Made by a program: the position numbers and the translations under genes. DNA of 64,000 nt from Helianthus annuus (Eukaryota > Streptophyta > Magnoliopsida > Asterales > Asteraceae): positions 6,658,915-6,722,914 of the forward strand of contig NC_035448.2 of the NCBI RefSeq assembly GCF_002127325.2, given 5' to 3'. Below, in pieces: positions 47,351 through 58,222 of this stretch (positions within the stretch are counted from its first letter, which is position 1; the number at the start of each line of letters is the position of its first letter). The notes beneath the pieces were generated by a model, which was not told the DNA's origin, made no database searches, and worked only from the letters and a program-made list of their open reading frames with translations.

Positions 47351-48398
47351 ATGGATCGGTTTCAAGATCTTCCTCATGATATTGCACTTCAATGCTTTAT
47401 TCGAGTTCCTTTCAATCAGTTTCATACTATCCGATCAGTATGTAAGGCTTGGAAAGCTGAGGTTCACTTGCCTGAGCTTCTCCGGCTCCGGAATTCCACT
47501 GGAAAAGCTCAATCTCTCGTAGTTCTCTCTCAGGCGAAGATAAACCCGGCCGGAAAAAGGAAGTGTTTGGATGTTCCGGTTGGTTGTTTTCGAGCCGGAG
47601 ACGGGTAGCTGGTCGGAGATGCCGTGTTTACCGGAGTTTGAAAACGGGTTGCCGTTGTTTTGTGGGATGGTTGCTGTCGGGTCGGATCTTGTTGTTATGG
47701 GCGGGTACGACCCACGGACTTGGAACTGTCTTAGTTCGGTTTTTATTTTTGATTTTCTGTCGTTCAAGTGGCGTCGTGGTGCTGACATGCCCGGTGGGCC
47801 CAGATCGTTTTTTGGTTGTGCTGCCGACGGTGAGCGGACGGTGTTTGTTGCCGGCGGGCATGATCTCGAAAAAAACGCGCTGAAATCCGTATGGGCGTAT
47901 GACGTGATGAACGATAATTAGACCCAATTACCTGACATGACAAAAGAGCGTGACGAGTGTGAATGTTTGTTCTACCGTGGCAAGTTCCACGTCATCAATG
48001 GGTATCCAACAAACATGCAAGGTGAGTTCCACCAAAGCATCGAGGTATTTGACATGTTAGCTAGAAAGTGGTCAGAAAGTAACGGTGTGTTATCAGAGAG
48101 CACGGATACTCCTGAAATTTGTGTTAAAGGTACTGATAAAAAACTATACACATGTCGTGCTAATGATGTGGCCATGCTAGAAGATGACACGTGGCAGTCT
48201 GTTACAAGACTACCTGCTGAGGTGACAAACATGCAGTGCCTAGTATCGTTCCTTGGACATCTCTTGTTGATTGGTACACCAAAATACGGAGAGCCTAGTA
48301 ATGCTTATAAGATGGACTTAAATAAGCGTGTATGGACGAAAGTCCACGTACCGATCCTCTGGTCATATTGAGTCCGGTTGTTGTTTGATTATATAAAT
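47351..48398 (+). pseudogene. F-box/kelch pseudogene, KMD type (copy 3)
   Basis: Starts with the same ATG and F-box as the intact copies, then carries three lesions. An 8-bp deletion near 47577 removes one of two CCGGT repeats and shifts frame. A TGG codon became TAG at 47919-47921 (the Trp of NDNWTQLPDM). A 5-bp deletion near 48352 shifts the last residues. Each remaining stretch (47571-47921, 47937-48371) is otherwise well conserved, so inactivation is recent. A truncated F-box protein could in principle be made from 47351-47608, with about 75 normal residues then a foreign tail; no evidence either way. Confidence 0.92.
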
Positions 48399-48629
48399 TT
48401 ATAAAATGCTAAAAATGTGTATATATCAAAAGATTAGAGTATGGCCTTAGATAGAGCTTCAAACAATAAAATACAAGTTTGTATCTCACATGTACATATA
48501 TAGTCATAGGAATCGGATAAGATTAAAAGTGGGGAATAATAATTTAAATGATTTTGTATTTGTTTTTGGCTCATTTGATCTAAACATGTAGACATAAGAT
48601 ATGTTATTTCATGTTATTAAACCTGTTTG

Positions 48630-48777
48630 CAATGACGGATTTAGAAATAAGCTTTAAGGGGTAACATTTAAACTTTTCTTTTTTATAAGGGTAGCAAAAT
48701 AAAAATAAAAAACGTTAAAAATTTCCAAACCTTACACTATCATCGAAGACCTTTCTCTCTAGCTATATCCGCCCCTG
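48630..48777. mobile_element. Small hAT-like MITE behind copy 3
   Basis: Ends CAATGACGGATTTAG and, inverted, CAGGGGCGGATATAG, flanked by CCTGTTTG and CCTATTTA. The uninserted paralogs at about 40803 and 44560 read CCTATTTG, the ancestral target. Confidence 0.78.
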
Positions 48778-49053
48778 CCTATTTATATGCTTTTAAGGCA
48801 AAACACATCAATTCCTTAAACATAAGTCTTGTAGTACTTGTATGATATTTTCAAAGAAAGAAACTTGACAACAACGACAGACGGGTTGCACGCATTTCAG
48901 ATTTTATGAAGTGTACGAATAGAGACACATGGCACTTTATTGATGGTTGATGTGCTGAAAGTAGTTTAACTAATATTAACTAAATTAACGTTTGTTTTTT
49001 TTTTCCTGAGGGTTTAGGGGGATAGTGTACAGCTATACCGTTTATCTCACAAG

Positions 49054-51027
49054 ATGGCAACGGAGGGATTAGAAGAAGGTGAATTACCACAAACGGAGGA
49101 AATAAAGAACTCGGGGGACGAAAAACCAAGGAAGGAAGATGCTACTACCTTCTACGTGACAAATATACCAACATGGATGACGGATGCGGATTTATGGAAC
49201 GAATGCAGAAACCTTGGATGGCTGGTTGATGCTTACATCGCCAAAAAGAAAGATACACTCGGTAGAAGATTCGGTTTCCTGAGATATGCCTACGTCAAAG
49301 ACGCAGACAAACTGGTGAAAGCAATTAACATGGTTGAACTAAGAAATGCTAGATTAAAAGCAAATGTGGCAAAATACATTAAAGACACCAGAACAACGAA
49401 AAGCGAGAAAGGCAAGACATGGAGGAACAAGGGCACAGAGTATGCTGGGGAATATAGGAAACAACAGCAACACACAGAGGCCGGTCAAATACAAGGAACG
49501 TACGGATATGGGGGTGGACAGGGCAACTATAGGGGAGGACAAGGAAGCTGGAAAGACATTTTATTGGGCAACAAGAAGAATAACAATCTGGGGAATGGTT
49601 TGATGTTAAATTTTCAACATGAAGCGGACACGATGAAGTCATGGAAACGGAAATCGTTTGTGGGTAGATTTAAAAATTTTTTAGGGATGAAGAAAGCTCA
49701 TACCCTAAGAACTCAGGTGAGAAATCAGGGCGGATTCTTAAGGTTTACAGGAGGGCTGGGTTTTATTGCCACGTTTGAAGAAGAGAGCATCATGCTAGAT
49801 TTTTTGAAGGGTGCAAGAATGGTATGGGAAAAGGACCTGGAGGACATGCATGTGTGGGAGGGTCAAAAAATACCGTACCATAGGTTGGCTTGGTTGTCTA
49901 TCAAAGGTGTACCGTTGCAGCTATGGTGTAGCTCAGTCATGAACGAAATTGCGGGAAGGTTTGGGAAGGTGGTCAGCGGTTCTACGGCCGATGCCTGGGA
50001 TCTTAATTTAGCAATGGATAGGGTCGGCATTGAGGTAAACCATGGTAATAGAGTTGAAGAAAAGATTTGTGTTACGTGGAAACAAATCGCTTTCGATGTA
50101 TGGATCTCTGAGATGGATGAGGAATGGGCTCCAAGCTATATCACCAGGAATATTGCAAACCAACCACCTGAAACATCGGCAAATCACGATATGGGGCCAC
50201 CGGAGAAACCTGTTGATCCGGCAGTTCAGAACATACCGGTAAAGTCTCCGGCGAGGGACAGAGGGGCAGCACAAGGGTCGCATAGGGAACCGGAACCGAT
50301 GGAAAACAGGGAGAAATCCAAAGAGTCGCATGGGGAAAAGGAAACGGTGGAGGAGAAAGAGGGAAATAACGAAGATGTAGTAATTATTAGCTCTGAGGAA
50401 GAGTTGACCAAGAATTCAAATAATGGGGAAGATCCCAACACGAACTGCAACGAAACAAGAGAAAACATGGGGGCGCACGTGTTAGAATCGGTTATGCAAT
50501 CCAGCCAATTGGAAGGGCCTACAATTGGGCCGACCCAGGGAAGTAATAAAAAAGAAGGCAAAGCCCATAAGAAGAGAAAAAGAAGTTTACTAGGGGATTT
50601 AAAAAGTAATGCACTAAAACCCAATAACCAAGTTAGAAAAAATAAAGGTATCGATCTAAATGTAGAGCTATCAGACGAATCAAGATTGAACCCTAGAAAA
50701 AAAGCCACCAGAGTAAAACTCAAGTTAAGAAGAAATAAGACGAGGGGAAAAAAGGTTCAAGAGTTTGAAGAAGGGTGGGACGGTAGAGGTTATTCTTTGG
50801 AAGATGAATTCGAATCAGATTGGGAAGAAGATGTAAGCACCGATTCGATTCTGGTGCCTGATACAAACCCAGAGAGCAACACAACACCAGAAAATGACGT
50901 TGAAGCAGCAAAAGAAATAAAGAGTACGGAAGAAATCGGGGCAATACTAGGAGTGGATTTAGCTAGAAGCATCAACCAAGTTGAGAAAGTTATCAATGAT
51001 GAACAGGTGGATGCCGGTTTCAAATGA
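49054..51027 (+). CDS. LINE ORF1, RNA-binding protein
   Basis: 657 aa. An RRM domain lies at about residues 30-105 (RNP2 TFYVTNIP at 32-39, RNP1 RRFGFLRYA at 71-79). A Gly/Gln-rich linker follows. A DUF4283-like region (about 185-360) contains FLGMKKAHTLRTQVRNQGGF and YHRLAWLSIKGVPLQLW. The C-terminal third is low-complexity, alternately acidic and basic. Such proteins coat LINE RNA to form the ribonucleoprotein used for target-primed reverse transcription. The start is the first ATG after the short 5-prime UTR. The stop TGA overlaps the ORF2 start as ATGA. No zinc knuckle is seen. Confidence 0.9.
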   Translation: MATEGLEEGELPQTEEIKNSGDEKPRKEDATTFYVTNIPTWMTDADLWNECRNLGWLVDAYIAKKKDTLGRRFGFLRYAYVKDADKLVKAINMVELRNARLKANVAKYIKDTRTTKSEKGKTWRNKGTEYAGEYRKQQQHTEAGQIQGTYGYGGGQGNYRGGQGSWKDILLGNKKNNNLGNGLMLNFQHEADTMKSWKRKSFVGRFKNFLGMKKAHTLRTQVRNQGGFLRFTGGLGFIATFEEESIMLDFLKGARMVWEKDLEDMHVWEGQKIPYHRLAWLSIKGVPLQLWCSSVMNEIAGRFGKVVSGSTADAWDLNLAMDRVGIEVNHGNRVEEKICVTWKQIAFDVWISEMDEEWAPSYITRNIANQPPETSANHDMGPPEKPVDPAVQNIPVKSPARDRGAAQGSHREPEPMENREKSKESHGEKETVEEKEGNNEDVVIISSEEELTKNSNNGEDPNTNCNETRENMGAHVLESVMQSSQLEGPTIGPTQGSNKKEGKAHKKRKRSLLGDLKSNALKPNNQVRKNKGIDLNVELSDESRLNPRKKATRVKLKLRRNKTRGKKVQEFEEGWDGRGYSLEDEFESDWEEDVSTDSILVPDTNPESNTTPENDVEAAKEIKSTEEIGAILGVDLARSINQVEKVINDEQVDAGFK

Positions 51028-54000
51028 ATTGGGCGTCACTTAACGTCAAAGGGGCAGGTGGTCCAGGAAAGGCAACACTAGTTAGGAGTCTTATAAAAGA
51101 AAATAAGATTGGTTTCTTAGCACTTCAAGAAACCCAGATGTGCAATTTGTCGGAAGCAAGAATTCGGAAGTTCTGGGATGGATCGAATATGGAGTACATA
51201 AAAGTTGATGCAACGGGAAGATCAGGTGGCATAGTCTCGATTTGGAACCCAGGTTTGTTCAGAAAACATACGGAATTGGTGGACCGGAATTTTATCATGA
51301 TTAAGGGTGAACTAACTGGGGCTGGGATAGAGATTTCTGTGATTAATGTCTATGCACCGAGTAGTGGTACGGAAAGGAGACGACTGTGGAATAATTTATT
51401 GTCTATCCTTGATGGTTTACAAGGATTAGTTTTACTTATTGGAGACTTCAATGAGGTTCGAGTCCCGGAGGATAGATGGAACTCAAACTTCGATAGTAAC
51501 AATGCTCTCCATTTTAATAATTTTATCGGATCAGCGGGTCTTCTAGAGTATCCTATGTCAGGGAGGAGGTTCACGTTTCTGTCTGGGGATGGAAAGAAAA
51601 TGAGTAAAATAGATAGGGCCTTGGTTAACAGCGACTTTATGTCAAAATGGCCAAACGCTTCACTAAGAGCTCTTGAAAGAACAATTTCGGATCACAGCCC
51701 ACTTATATTAGTTATCGAAAATACAGACTTTGGGCCTACCCCATTCAGATTTTTTAACAGTTGGCTGAACATTCCTGGTGTAGAAGAGGTGGTGAAAAAG
51801 GGATTAGAATGTCACGGTAATGAAAGGTTCAAGGATCAGTTGCTTGCTTGCAAATTAAAGGGGGTTAAAGATGAAGTAAAAAAATGGAGAAGAGCTTGCA
51901 AAGAGGTCGAAGAAAAAGAATTCATTGAAGCAATCAATCAAGTAAAAAGACTGGACGCTTTGGCTGAAGAACGAGGTCTGGAGGAGTTTGAGATCGATTT
52001 ATGGAGAGATTGTAAGGGTAAGGTAAGAGAATGGTTCAGAAGGAAAGCCAAAGACTACCAACAAAAGGCAAGAACAAGATGGATAATGGATGGAGACGAG
52101 AATTCCAGGTACTTTCATACGATTGTAAACTGTAATTTGGCGAGAAACAAATTAAACGGGTTGTGGATTGATGGGATTTGGATCACCGATCCATTAGTTA
52201 TTTTAAAACACATTCAAGATAACATGAGGAAAAAATTCTTGGAACCGGTTGAATTGAGGCCCAGAATGTCACCCGACGGATTCTCGAAAATTTCAGAAGA
52301 AGAGGCAAATCAGTTGGTAGGAAAATTTACACGGGAGGAAGTAAAGATTGCAGTATGGGATTGTGGATCGGATAAAGCACCGGGTCCGGACGGGATCACC
52401 TTTGCAGTTGTCAAAAAATTCTGGCCCGAGCTTGAAGGAAATGTGATGGATATGATGGAGCAGTTCTTTATTCATGGATCAATTCAGAAATCGTGCAGCG
52501 CTTCCTTTATCTCGTTGATTCCGAAGGTAAAAGATCCTGTTACATTATCGGATTTTAGACCCATCTCGCTTATTGGTGTCATCAATAAAATTATATCTAA
52601 GGTTCTAGCAAACCGGCTGAAAAAGGTTCTGAATAGTATTATTTCACCTGAACAATCTGCATTTGTGGCTAATCGGAATATTGTAGATGGGCCCTTGATT
52701 TTAAACGAGGTAGTGTCATGGGCAAAAAAACAAAAGAAAAAAATATTTTTGTTCAAAGCGGATATAGAGAAGGCATACGACACCTTAAGCTGGAAATTCT
52801 TGATCTCGGTTCTCACAAATATGGGTTTTCCCTCCAGATGGAAAACCTGGGTTATGGGTATTCTGTTTTCTGGTAAAGCTTCGGTGCTAGTTAATGGAAC
52901 CCCAACTGGAGAGTTTCAATACAAGAGGGGTTTAAGACAAGGTGACCCGTTATCCCCATTTTTATTCACGATTGCAATGGAAGCTTTGCATGTCCTTATG
53001 ATAAAAGCAGTAAGTGCGGGAGTATTCAAGGGGCTAAAATTACCAAACAACGGTCCATGTCTATCTCATTTATTATATGCAGATGATTCGATCTTTTTGG
53101 GTTCATGGGATGAAGAAAATCTGAAGACGTTACGTAGAATTTTGAGGATATTCTTTGTGATGTCAGGCCTTAAGGTAAACCATAACAAGAGTTTTTTATA
53201 CGGGATTGGTATTAATGAGGGTGAGATCACGAGTATGGCTAGTGTGCTCAATTGCAAGACAGGTCACCTACCATTTACGTATCTTGGATTGAAAGTTGGA
53301 GCGAATATGAACAAGGTTGGAAACTGGAAGGAGGTAGTTGACAATTTAAACAAAAGATTATCAAATTGGAAGGCAAGGCTATTATCTTTTGCGGGGAGAC
53401 TCACGCTAGTTAAATCGGTCTTGGGATCAATACCGAACTACTTCTTGTCCGTTTTTAAAGCTCCAAAGAAGGTGATAAAGATACTAGAAGGGATAAGGAG
53501 TCGGTTCCTTTGGGGTGGGTGTGGGAGTGGAAATAAAATACGCTGGTTAAAATGGGAAAGAATAGTGATGACGAAAAAAACAGGTGGACTCGGGGTCGGT
53601 GGAATTAAGGAAATGAATATGGCACTTCTAATAAAATGGAGGTGGAGGCTCAAAGAAGATCCGGAGCAGTTTTGGGTCAAAGTCATAGAATCATTACATC
53701 GTAATAAAAGGGTCGCAAATAGCATGCCATTTAAAAAGTCTTCAGCAGGGGTCTGGAAAGCAATCGTGGGGATAGAAGATGAGTTCAGGAAGGAAGGAAT
53801 TGAAGTGAACAGGGCTCTTAGATGCAGAGTTGGAACCGGCGAAAAAACATTTTTTTGGCTGGATTCATGGGCGACTGACAGGCCTTTGAAGGAGGAATTT
53901 CCGTTGATATTTGGTCTGGCAAAAAACAAGATGAACAAGGTAAGCCATAATTATAAGAAGAATCAGAATGGGGTTTTTTGGGATTGGCAGTGGTGTAGGT

Positions 54001-54677
54001 TGCCGAACAATGACAGTGAGAAGAATGAGTGGATAGCTCTAAAAGATTTACTCGTGAATCAACCAGTGGGCCGTAATGAAGACGTGTGGAGGTGGAAGGA
54101 AAATAACGTGCTGGGTTTCTCGGTAAAGGATGTAAGAAAGGATTTGTCAGGAATCATCGACGTAAACATGGTCCCAACCGATTACGAATGGAGCAAAATC
54201 GCTACTTCCAAAGTAAACTTATTTGTGCTACGGGCTGTGGAGGAGAGGATACCGACGATGGTATCATTAAGAAAAAGGGGTGTACAGCTTGGATCGGATC
54301 TGTGCAAGGTGTGTGGTATAGAGCCGGAAACGGCCGATCACATTGGTATCCATTGTCCAGCTGCGAAAGAAGTGTGGTTGCAGATATGGCTATGGATTAA
54401 AATACCTCTTCGGGATCACCGAGAAAAGATAACAACAAGACTTTCCGAAAAAGCAGAATGGCCCAAGAAAAAGATGAAAATAATATACGCGATACATCTG
54501 GCAACTGTTTGGCAGCTCTGGAAAAACAGGAACAATAAAATTTATAACAATAAGTTTACGGACCCATTCAAGATTGTGGAAGAAATCAAAGAAGAGACGT
54601 ATGACTGGGTAAGAACTAGGGCAAAGCTCTCGGAGATAACATGGAGTGATTGGAAGAACTTCATCTTTATGGAGTAA
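51024..54677 (+). CDS. LINE ORF2, endonuclease and reverse transcriptase
   Basis: 1217 aa, uninterrupted. An apurinic/apyrimidinic-type endonuclease occupies about 1-235: catalytic Glu in LALQETQ (36), GDFNEV at 140-145 and SDHSPL at 222. Reverse transcriptase spans about 460-770: SDFRPISLIGVINKIISKV, FKADIEKAYDTLSW, GLRQGDPLSPFLF and the catalytic YADD at 685-688. A zf-RVT-like C-terminal part follows, with CKVCGIEPETADHIGIHC supplying Cys/His ligands. It nicks target DNA and copies its own RNA there. All catalytic motifs are intact. Translation probably depends on ORF1 termination, because the ATG at 51024 overlaps the ORF1 stop. Confidence 0.95.
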   Translation: MNWASLNVKGAGGPGKATLVRSLIKENKIGFLALQETQMCNLSEARIRKFWDGSNMEYIKVDATGRSGGIVSIWNPGLFRKHTELVDRNFIMIKGELTGAGIEISVINVYAPSSGTERRRLWNNLLSILDGLQGLVLLIGDFNEVRVPEDRWNSNFDSNNALHFNNFIGSAGLLEYPMSGRRFTFLSGDGKKMSKIDRALVNSDFMSKWPNASLRALERTISDHSPLILVIENTDFGPTPFRFFNSWLNIPGVEEVVKKGLECHGNERFKDQLLACKLKGVKDEVKKWRRACKEVEEKEFIEAINQVKRLDALAEERGLEEFEIDLWRDCKGKVREWFRRKAKDYQQKARTRWIMDGDENSRYFHTIVNCNLARNKLNGLWIDGIWITDPLVILKHIQDNMRKKFLEPVELRPRMSPDGFSKISEEEANQLVGKFTREEVKIAVWDCGSDKAPGPDGITFAVVKKFWPELEGNVMDMMEQFFIHGSIQKSCSASFISLIPKVKDPVTLSDFRPISLIGVINKIISKVLANRLKKVLNSIISPEQSAFVANRNIVDGPLILNEVVSWAKKQKKKIFLFKADIEKAYDTLSWKFLISVLTNMGFPSRWKTWVMGILFSGKASVLVNGTPTGEFQYKRGLRQGDPLSPFLFTIAMEALHVLMIKAVSAGVFKGLKLPNNGPCLSHLLYADDSIFLGSWDEENLKTLRRILRIFFVMSGLKVNHNKSFLYGIGINEGEITSMASVLNCKTGHLPFTYLGLKVGANMNKVGNWKEVVDNLNKRLSNWKARLLSFAGRLTLVKSVLGSIPNYFLSVFKAPKKVIKILEGIRSRFLWGGCGSGNKIRWLKWERIVMTKKTGGLGVGGIKEMNMALLIKWRWRLKEDPEQFWVKVIESLHRNKRVANSMPFKKSSAGVWKAIVGIEDEFRKEGIEVNRALRCRVGTGEKTFFWLDSWATDRPLKEEFPLIFGLAKNKMNKVSHNYKKNQNGVFWDWQWCRLPNNDSEKNEWIALKDLLVNQPVGRNEDVWRWKENNVLGFSVKDVRKDLSGIIDVNMVPTDYEWSKIATSKVNLFVLRAVEERIPTMVSLRKRGVQLGSDLCKVCGIEPETADHIGIHCPAAKEVWLQIWLWIKIPLRDHREKITTRLSEKAEWPKKKMKIIYAIHLATVWQLWKNRNNKIYNNKFTDPFKIVEEIKEETYDWVRTRAKLSEITWSDWKNFIFME

Positions 54678-54860
54678 TTTTAGTCTAGTTTTTGGTTGTT
54701 AGTTTTCTGGGTGCAAGTATTTTCTTTTATATACTGGGTTGTAAACTGGATTGATAAGAGGCAATATATAGCACCTTGCTGTATGTTGTTTTTCTTTTGT
54801 TTTTTGATGGAATAAAGTTGTTTTGTTGTTGTTCAAAAAAAAAAAAAAAACTAAATTAAC

Positions 54861-55013
54861 CCTAAACTAAACACTAAGTAATACTCTAGACTTTCCTAAA
54901 GCAAACTACTTACAAACAAGTGAACCTATAGACACTAGTAAAGCTAAAGTAAGACCGGATATCGAACCCACGAGACTCCTATTGAAAATGTGAACTAGAC
55001 TCGATTACTTATC
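54861..55013. other. Short unassigned flank right of the LINE
   Basis: AT-rich, no feature seen; ends at the start of the 908-bp direct repeat. Confidence 0.4.
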
Positions 55014-55921
55014 TACGCTGACTTGATTTTAATTGTTTTTATGTTTGAGGGGGGTTTTCTAACAATCCTAATGCAATTAATTAAAAGATTAACTAAAGTT
55101 GATTAAGACACGAACTATGATTGTAGACGAGATCAGATGATGGTAAAAGCACTACCTAGGTTAGAATCCTACACATGAATGACAAGCTTTCTCCCGGAAT
55201 TGAAACTATTGTGGAACCAGGGTCTAAATAAACTAAACTTAAAGGATTATCTAGGGATCCTCGACCCTTCTCAAGGTGTCGCCTGAACGATCCTAAAAGT
55301 TGTTAAGTACACTAGTTATGTGGATTCCTTCACGGGCTTTCCAACTCTAATAATGATGTACCCGCTAGACAATCTACCTCACAACGCGAATATCTCAATA
55401 CACTAAAAGTGCACGGGGTAAGTATTGAAATCCTAATCAGACTTGATAGACAAGTAATGGTAGTCAAACTAGGGAAATCTTCTCACAAAGGCTTTACACC
55501 TAGAAACCTAACAACCAAGACAAACTGAAAATCTCTCACCTCGCGACTATTAAGATTGGTTGAATACCTAGACCTACTCAATTCACGAACAGTGGCGGAC
55601 CCATAATTTTTTTCCTGGGGGTGCGGAAAAAAATTTAAAGATTTTAGGCCCCTAGTTATATAAAAAAAAATTCGATTTATACCGGGTCGGATCGGGTCGG
55701 GTCATGTAAAACCAGTAAACATAAACAAACAAAGTTTTGCGGGCCAGATCGGGTCGGGTCGGGTCGGGTCAATTTCAATTTTCAAACAATCAAACCCTAT
55801 TTTCTAACTTCCTATCACATTAACAAACAAAGTTTCAAGTAAAACAGTAAACAACATAAAAACCTTCATAAGTAAGTAAATTAACAACAAAAAACCATCA
55901 AAGTTCAAATGCTACCTACTT
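55014..55921. repeat. 908-bp direct repeat, left copy (includes the left end of a hAT)
   Basis: Nearly identical to 58223-59130 (a few substitutions and homopolymer changes). Positions 55014-55589 are an unassigned repeat ending in TTCACGAA. From 55590 (CAGTGGCGGACCC) it is the left end of the hAT-like element whose complete copy is at 58799-61021. Confidence 0.92.
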
Positions 55922-58222
55922 TTTTTTGGGTAAAGAGAGTCAGATAATATAGTATAGATTATGAGAAATAGAAGTAGGTAGAAATGCTTAATGTATAAAG
56001 CATTTCCTTAGGGACTTCTTAAAATTTAAGAGGTACATATAGAAATGCTTAATGTATAACACACAATGCATCTATTAACTATTTTGTAAGGGTAAATTTG
56101 TCTAAAAACCAACCTATTTAATCCAAAGAAACTCAAAAGTTATATTGATTTGTAACTTATCTATACTATATTAATTAAAGTAAATAGATTTAATTTTATG
56201 CATTTAAAAGGTAATATGAAACAGTTACGCACTTCATGTAAATGACTTGGTTTTTTCATTTAATAGGTGAATAACTGAATATAAACGGTGTGCATTATAT
56301 TGTATTTAAAGTTTTCATTAAACTCGGTTGGTATACACAGTGTAAGCCCAACCCACTATATAATCCATTTTATCTTTCTTTCCTCCCCTCATTTGCACCA
56401 AACCCTAGCCCCAAATATTATAGCTTTCTCGACAAACACAAACTTCAGATTGTTACTCGACAAACACACCCACTGCAACTTTCTAGAGAAAGAGAGTCAG
56501 GAGAGTGTGAGAGAGGGGGACGGCCGGCTGCCACCATGGGCGGTGGAGCTCCGGTGGATGGTGCTGTCGGTTGTTGACGTTGTTTGGACTGTGATCGAGC
56601 GGAGGAAGAGAAAGACGGGGCATGGTGTGCGCGCGGCAGTGGTTTCGTGGCGGCGTGCCGTCTTTCCGACGAAACAACATCAGCAACGACATCTATATAG
56701 GAGGTCATTTGGACCTCCGATGACAGCGACTTACGGCTCCGGGGTTCGAGTTCAGATTGGGGTTCTTAAATGTTCGGTTTTGGAGGCGACACAAGGTATT
56801 GGGTTTCTACATCATCAATCTAAGATTCCGGCAAGTGTAAGTGCTTACATTATTTTTGAATTAAGTTAATAAAGAGAAAATGATTATAGGAAGTTTTGGT
56901 AGAATTTTGGCATGTTTGTAAAGTTGTGATGGAGCCAAGGCATTGGCAATTATTAAAGATAAACTCTATTGTTGCGGTTTTTTTTATCCCATGCTGGATA
57001 ACATCATTGCATCTCAAGCAACTTTAACTTCGAATCCAGGTATGTAGTTCTTGAAACAAACAGATTTGTTATATATTTTGATTAATGTTCCTAGAAAAAG
57101 AAATCATTTTAGTTAACGTTTTTTTACATATCTGTAGATGAAAAGAAGCCGACTCTTACATATTTAATCACCTACGTTCAATTGGCTTCCAGTTACATAG
57201 CGGGCTAACAATTCTTATATATGGTTAAAGAATTTTAAGTAGTATAGACAGGTTTCATTTGGTATTGGAGTTTTTTTATATAAATGTAAGTAGTATAGTC
57301 GGGTTTTCTTTAATCTAAAATCTCTAATGTATGAATAAATGGGTAATTTATTAGATTCACTTGACCTGCAAGGGCTTTTGTGTTAGTTTATAGACGCTCA
57401 TTGTTTGAGACTTGGAGATACATCAAAGCTTTACTAAAGGTAAGTGTCGGACATTAAGATGGAAAGAATTTGTTGCAGTTTTCTATTTGGGTTTTGGTAT
57501 ACTTTAATCAAACAAAATTTTGACCCTTTTAACATGACCTAAATCATTCCATCTGTAAGTGAATGGGGTGAACTGTTGAATAATAATTTAAATTTTTAGT
57601 AGTCTGTAAAAAAAATCAATTTTGCTGCCGTTTAAGCCCGTACCGAAATTTTATATTTGTTTATAAACCACATAATCCCATGGTGGTTGTTTTCATGTAT
57701 TGCAGTTCTTATAACATTCAAATTTTCAGTTCAAACGTGAAAGATCTATGCCACAGAAGTCCGGATTTAGGATTAAACATGGTAGTACCCTTCCAACCAC
57801 CAACAAGCGTAGTCTCCCTGCTATCAGTCCCTTGATTCATGTTTCGTTGCCTCCTTGGAACACGTCTACCCATATGTTGTTGATTTCCATTCAAGAAGTG
57901 ATGCTTTTCAACAATCATAGTCTCTTATACATCCTCCTACTTATCAGACACCATCCAACCCAGCTGCGGCCATCACATAGTCCTTTTTCGGACTATTTTG
58001 GACTTATTGTTTCTTGGTTTCGGCTTGTTTAACTTGGTTAAATTAATGTATTGTTATTATACAACTTGACATATTAGGTTTTCTTAATGAGATGGTTTAA
58101 AAGTTTTGGTCATCTGATGTTAATTGGATAGTTACAAACTTATAAATACTAATTATATTTTTTTGGACGGGAGGTTCTTACATTATGTTTGTCAAGTATT
58201 ATAAATACATGTACTTATTATA
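55922..58222 (+). other. 2.3-kb segment between direct repeats, with a transcript-like stretch
   Basis: 56350-56540 looks like a plant promoter and leader: a TATA-like ACTATATAATCC (about 56357), CT-rich sequence with AAACCCTAG, then GCCACCATGG at 56530-56539. From that ATG only MGGGAPVDGAVGC is encoded before a stop. A longer frame (56288-56869) has a GC-rich centre but no recognisable domain. Donor-like GCAAGTGTAAGT follows at about 56832. It may be a captured gene fragment or a non-coding transcript. Helitron-like 5-prime words TCTATACTATATTA occur at 56159 (plus) and near 55957 (minus), but no matching 3-prime ends were found. Confidence 0.4.

Larger units (their letters stand above)
48990..54850 (+). 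mobile_element. Full-length L1-type LINE
   Basis: 5.86 kb flanked by the exact 11-bp duplication ACTAAATTAAC (48979-48989, 54850-54860), with a 64-bp 5-prime UTR, two open ORFs, a 3-prime UTR with an AATAAA signal (about 54811) and an A15-16 tail. No internal truncation or stop, so it may be recent or active. It inserted downstream of the F-box pseudogene. Confidence 0.95.

Noticed and set aside
49290..50944. Minus-strand open frames over LINE ORF1 and ORF2
   Set aside because: Leu/Ser/Phe-rich antisense shadows of Lys/Glu-rich ORFs, with no start context or domain.
56288..56869. A 193-codon protein gene
   Set aside because: The frame starts upstream of the probable promoter and leader, has no domain, and the well-placed ATG at 56536 gives only 13 codons.
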